Below are positions 12,638 to 14,456 of a stretch of 14,456 bases of DNA, piece by piece; positions within the stretch are counted from its first letter, which is position 1; every line of letters starts with the position of its first letter. The stretch spans positions 1-14,456 of the forward strand of contig MNJC01000027.1 of the NCBI GenBank assembly GCA_001920085.1. Reading direction: 5' to 3'. Made by a program: the position numbers and the translations under genes. The notes under the pieces were generated by a model. That model was not told the origin of the DNA. It worked only from the letters and a program-made list of their open reading frames with translations, and made no database searches. This stretch comes from Actinobacteria bacterium 13_1_20CM_4_69_9. Lineage in GTDB: Bacteria; Actinomycetota; Thermoleophilia; Gaiellales; Gaiellaceae.

Positions 12638-12643
12638 CGCCGC

Positions 12644-13276
12644 GTGCGCGAGTTGCGACACGGCGTTTGGCACTGGACTGCACCTCATCCGGAGTGGGAC
12701 GCGAGCGAGCCTTGGGGGCCGGAGGTCTCGTCTTACGCAATCGACGACGGCGAGCGTCTGCTGCTCTTCGATCCGCTGGCGGTGCCTGACGAGGTTCTCG
12801 ACGGCGACCGTGAGGTCCTGATCGTGCTGACGGCACCGTGGCACGAGCGCGACGCGGAGAGCCTCGTGGAACGGCTCGGCGCGAAGGTCTTCACCGCGCC
12901 GCGGGACAGCGCGCAGCAATTGATGGAGCAGTTCGGGCTCACGGCGGAGCAGGCGGGCGACGGCAGCCCCGACATCCTGTGGCTCACCGACGCCGACAAG
13001 ACCGGGCGCCCCGACGGCATCGAGGTCTTCCCGGGCCACAAGCACAACGATCGCGTGTACTGGATCGACGGGAAACGCGCGGTCGTCGTCGGCGACACGT
13101 TGGTCGACTTCGGCGACGGTCTCCACATCAACGAGCGGTGGCTGACCGGGGACATGACGCGCGCTCAGGTCGTGGAGGGCCTACGGCCGCTGCTCGACAA
13201 GCCGGTCGAGCTCGTTCTGCCGGCGCACGGTGCACCGGCCGATCGCGCTGCGCTCGAGCGCGCGCTCAGAGCGTGA
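12644..13276 (+). CDS. MBL-fold hydrolase-like protein with a reduced metal site
   Basis: A 210-residue protein with the outline of a metallo-beta-lactamase fold: VSSYAIDDGERLLLFDPLAVP (28-48), VLIVLTAPWHERDAESLVERLGAKVF (58-83), EVFPGHKHNDRVYWIDGKRAVVVGDTLVDFG (127-157) and LVLPAHGAP (190-198). Candidate metal ligands are H67, D70, H132 or H134, D151 and H195. The usual first HxHxDH motif is degenerate: TAPWHERD has P65 where the first histidine is expected, so one metal site is probably altered. The reaction is unknown. GTG 12644 follows a TAGGAT box by 6 nt. The 3' end overlaps the convergent zinc dehydrogenase gene by 11 bp. Confidence 0.82.
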   Translation: MRELRHGVWHWTAPHPEWDASEPWGPEVSSYAIDDGERLLLFDPLAVPDEVLDGDREVLIVLTAPWHERDAESLVERLGAKVFTAPRDSAQQLMEQFGLTAEQAGDGSPDILWLTDADKTGRPDGIEVFPGHKHNDRVYWIDGKRAVVVGDTLVDFGDGLHINERWLTGDMTRAQVVEGLRPLLDKPVELVLPAHGAPADRAALERALRA

Positions 13277-14306
13277 CCATCACTTTGATCGCCTCGCGGT
13301 CGTTCATCGCCCGGTAGCCGTCCGGCACGCCGTCGAGCTCGGTCGTGCGGTCGAAGACGCGACCGGGCTCGATGGTTCCGTCGAGAACGTGTCGGAGGAG
13401 CTCCTCGATGTATGCCCGGACGGGCGCAGGCCCGCCGCCGACGGTGACGTTCTTCCAGAAGGGAATGCCGCCCGGGAGCTCGTCATGTTGCGGCACCCCG
13501 ACCCGTGCGACTGCGCCGCCCGGACGAGCGATCTCGAGCGCCGTCGTCACGGCCTGCTCGAGGCCGACGCATTCGAGCACGCAGTGGGCGCCCTGGCCGC
13601 CGGTCAGCTCCCGGACATGTTCGACGGCAGCCTCGCCGCGCTCGCTGACGATGTCGGTCGCGCCGAAGTCTTTCGCGAGCGCGATTCGAGCGGGATGACG
13701 CCCGAGCAGGATGATCTGCTCGGCGCCGAGCAGCCGCGCAGCGATCACACTGCACAGGCCGACCGCGCCGTCCCCGACGATCGCAGCCGTCTTGCCGGGG
13801 CTGACGCGCGCCGTGCGTGCGGCGTGGTAGCCGGTTCCCATCACGTCCGTCAGCGTCAGCAGCGACGCCATCGAGCCATCGTCCTGATCCACGGGGAGCT
13901 TCACGAGCGTCCCGTCAGCCAGTGGAACGCGCACGGCCTCGCCCTGACCGCCGTCGGTGACGACTCCGTACCTGCCGCCGGTGAGACCGCCTATGACACA
14001 GCTCGTCTGGAGGCCGTCGCGGCAGAACGTGCAGGTGCCGTCGGAGAAGAGGAACGGCGAGACGACCAGATCGCCCGCCTTGACGGTGCGAACCTCGTCG
14101 CCGGCGTCGTCGATGACGCCGATGAACTCGTGTCCCATGCGGCGGCCGCCCTCGGTTGGCTCCATCGCCTTGTACGGCCAGAGATCGCTGCCGCAGATCG
14201 CCGCCCGCGTCACGCGAACCACCACGTCGGTGGGCTCGACGAGATGAGCATCCGGGACGCTCTCGACTCGAACGTCACCGGCGGCGTACATGACGGTCGC
14301 TCGCAT
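13266..14306 (-). CDS. Zinc-dependent alcohol dehydrogenase (MDR family)
   Basis: A 346-residue medium-chain dehydrogenase, cytosolic and NAD(P)-dependent. Catalytic zinc ligands are C38 (AAICGSDLWPY) and H59-E60 (RMGHEF). The structural-zinc lobe is SDGTCTFCRDGLQTSC, where three cysteines (C92, C95, C103) remain and aspartate D89 stands in place of the first; this substitution is familiar in a subgroup of the family. The dinucleotide fold shows GDGAVG at 178-183. Substrate unknown. ATG 14306 is preceded by GAAGG about 8 nt upstream, so this gene has a conventional RBS, and TAATGT (minus strand, 14322-14327) could be its -10. It is divergent from the cupin gene with only 11 bp between start codons, and convergent with the MBL-fold gene. 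Confidence 0.93.
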   Translation of the reverse strand: MRATVMYAAGDVRVESVPDAHLVEPTDVVVRVTRAAICGSDLWPYKAMEPTEGGRRMGHEFIGVIDDAGDEVRTVKAGDLVVSPFLFSDGTCTFCRDGLQTSCVIGGLTGGRYGVVTDGGQGEAVRVPLADGTLVKLPVDQDDGSMASLLTLTDVMGTGYHAARTARVSPGKTAAIVGDGAVGLCSVIAARLLGAEQIILLGRHPARIALAKDFGATDIVSERGEAAVEHVRELTGGQGAHCVLECVGLEQAVTTALEIARPGGAVARVGVPQHDELPGGIPFWKNVTVGGGPAPVRAYIEELLRHVLDGTIEPGRVFDRTTELDGVPDGYRAMNDREAIKVMVTL

Positions 14307-14311
14307 AACGT
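14306..14311 (+). promoter_or_regulatory. Putative -10 box TAACGT of the right-edge cupin gene
   Basis: TAACGT is followed by 6 nt and ATG 14318. Its first base is part of the start codon of the opposite-facing dehydrogenase gene, so this promoter reaches into that gene. Confidence 0.5.
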
Positions 14312-14317
14312 GCCTTC

Positions 14318-14456
14318 ATGGACATTACGAGAAACGGCTTGGACACCGCCTCCGGGCCGAGCGACTGGTTCACCGGCGACGTCTACATCGACGCGGTCGC
14401 GGCGCCGTCGGGATCGTCGCGGCTGAGTGCGAGCGCGGTTCACTTCACGCCGGGCG
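14318..14456 (+). CDS. Cupin-domain protein, 5' part only (right edge)
   Basis: The first 46 codons of a gene that runs off the window. The sequence MDITRNGLDTASGPSDWFTGDVYIDAVA then SSRLSASAVHFTPG matches the N-terminus of small cupins often found with carboxymuconolactone decarboxylases ('...SDWFTGDVYID...A..VHFTPGARTAWH'). The metal-binding histidines would follow just beyond the edge and cannot be checked. ATG 14318 has a TAACGT box 6 nt upstream. It is divergent from the zinc alcohol dehydrogenase, and the two may act in one oxidative pathway; that is inference. Confidence 0.82.
   Translation, partial: MDITRNGLDTASGPSDWFTGDVYIDAVAAPSGSSRLSASAVHFTPG

Noticed and set aside
13993..14045. 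Loss of the first structural-zinc cysteine (Asp89) in the alcohol dehydrogenase as a defect
   Set aside because: The DGTCxxCRxGxxTxC form is known in a subgroup of zinc MDR enzymes, so it is ordinary variation.
1..14456. CRISPR arrays, tRNA/rRNA genes, toxin-antitoxin or defence systems
   Set aside because: I looked on both strands and saw no regularly spaced repeats, no tRNA-like cloverleaf and no defence-type protein motifs. The phospholipase D-like protein alone does not make a defence island.

Overview
High-GC window with dense, short-gap gene packing, many GTG starts, ATGA/GTGA stop-start overlaps, an ECF sigma factor with a small zinc anti-sigma, and TANNNT -10 boxes lying 6-8 nt before start codons. 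This fits a soil or environmental actinobacterium. A deep-branching group such as Thermoleophilia (Gaiellales/Solirubrobacterales) is my guess from overall gene flavour and is not proven by any marker here. No rRNA, tRNA, CRISPR array or prophage was seen, and no stretch above 300 bases lacks a gene.

Layout. 1-1159 (-): 5' part of a YtcJ-like amidohydrolase, running off the left edge. 1226-1300: a possible 24-residue membrane peptide. 1326-2507 (+): acyl-CoA dehydrogenase. 2523-4799 (+): a complete polar amino acid ABC importer (binding protein, permease, ATPase) with tight or overlapping junctions. 4799-5469: a REP-associated tyrosine transposase (RAYT) preceded by a perfect GGGGTC/GACCCC palindrome. 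Its 3' end abuts, and seems to have truncated, a cupin gene on the other strand (5760 downward), so the cupin reading frame now continues through the antisense of the transposase. 5773-6396 (-) and 6420-7340 (+): a divergent pair, a small carboxylesterase-type alpha/beta hydrolase and a two-domain VOC ring-cleaving dioxygenase, recalling the MhqD/MhqE-MhqO quinone-detoxification pair of Bacillus. 7308-8351 (-): two-HKD phospholipase D-like protein. 8384-9521 (+): GFA-type zinc protein, DUF4235-like small membrane protein and SRPBCC protein, apparently co-transcribed. 9576-10589 (+): seven-bladed beta-propeller lactonase-like protein. 10612-11977 (+): ECF sigma factor, soluble zinc anti-sigma and a protein of unknown function, joined by ATGA and GTGA overlaps. 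12007-12444 (+): exported PF03640-repeat protein. 12644-13276 (+): MBL-fold-like protein. 13266-14306 (-): zinc alcohol dehydrogenase. 14318-end (+): start of a cupin.

How it works together. Most genes are catabolic or detoxifying (fatty-acyl or amino-acid acyl-CoA oxidation, amino acid uptake, quinone/aldehyde handling, zinc alcohol dehydrogenase), with one extracytoplasmic-signal regulatory cassette. The most coherent unexpected signal is regulatory. At least seven genes that head transcription units have TANNNT followed by 6-8 nt and then GTG/ATG (CTG in one further proposed case), the arrangement expected for leaderless mRNAs. Genes inside operons, and the two genes with a strong Shine-Dalgarno sequence, lack it. 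In two divergent pairs the opposing -10 boxes overlap or touch. I found no clearly new defence or mobile system; the unknown protein tied to the sigma/anti-sigma pair is the best candidate for new function.
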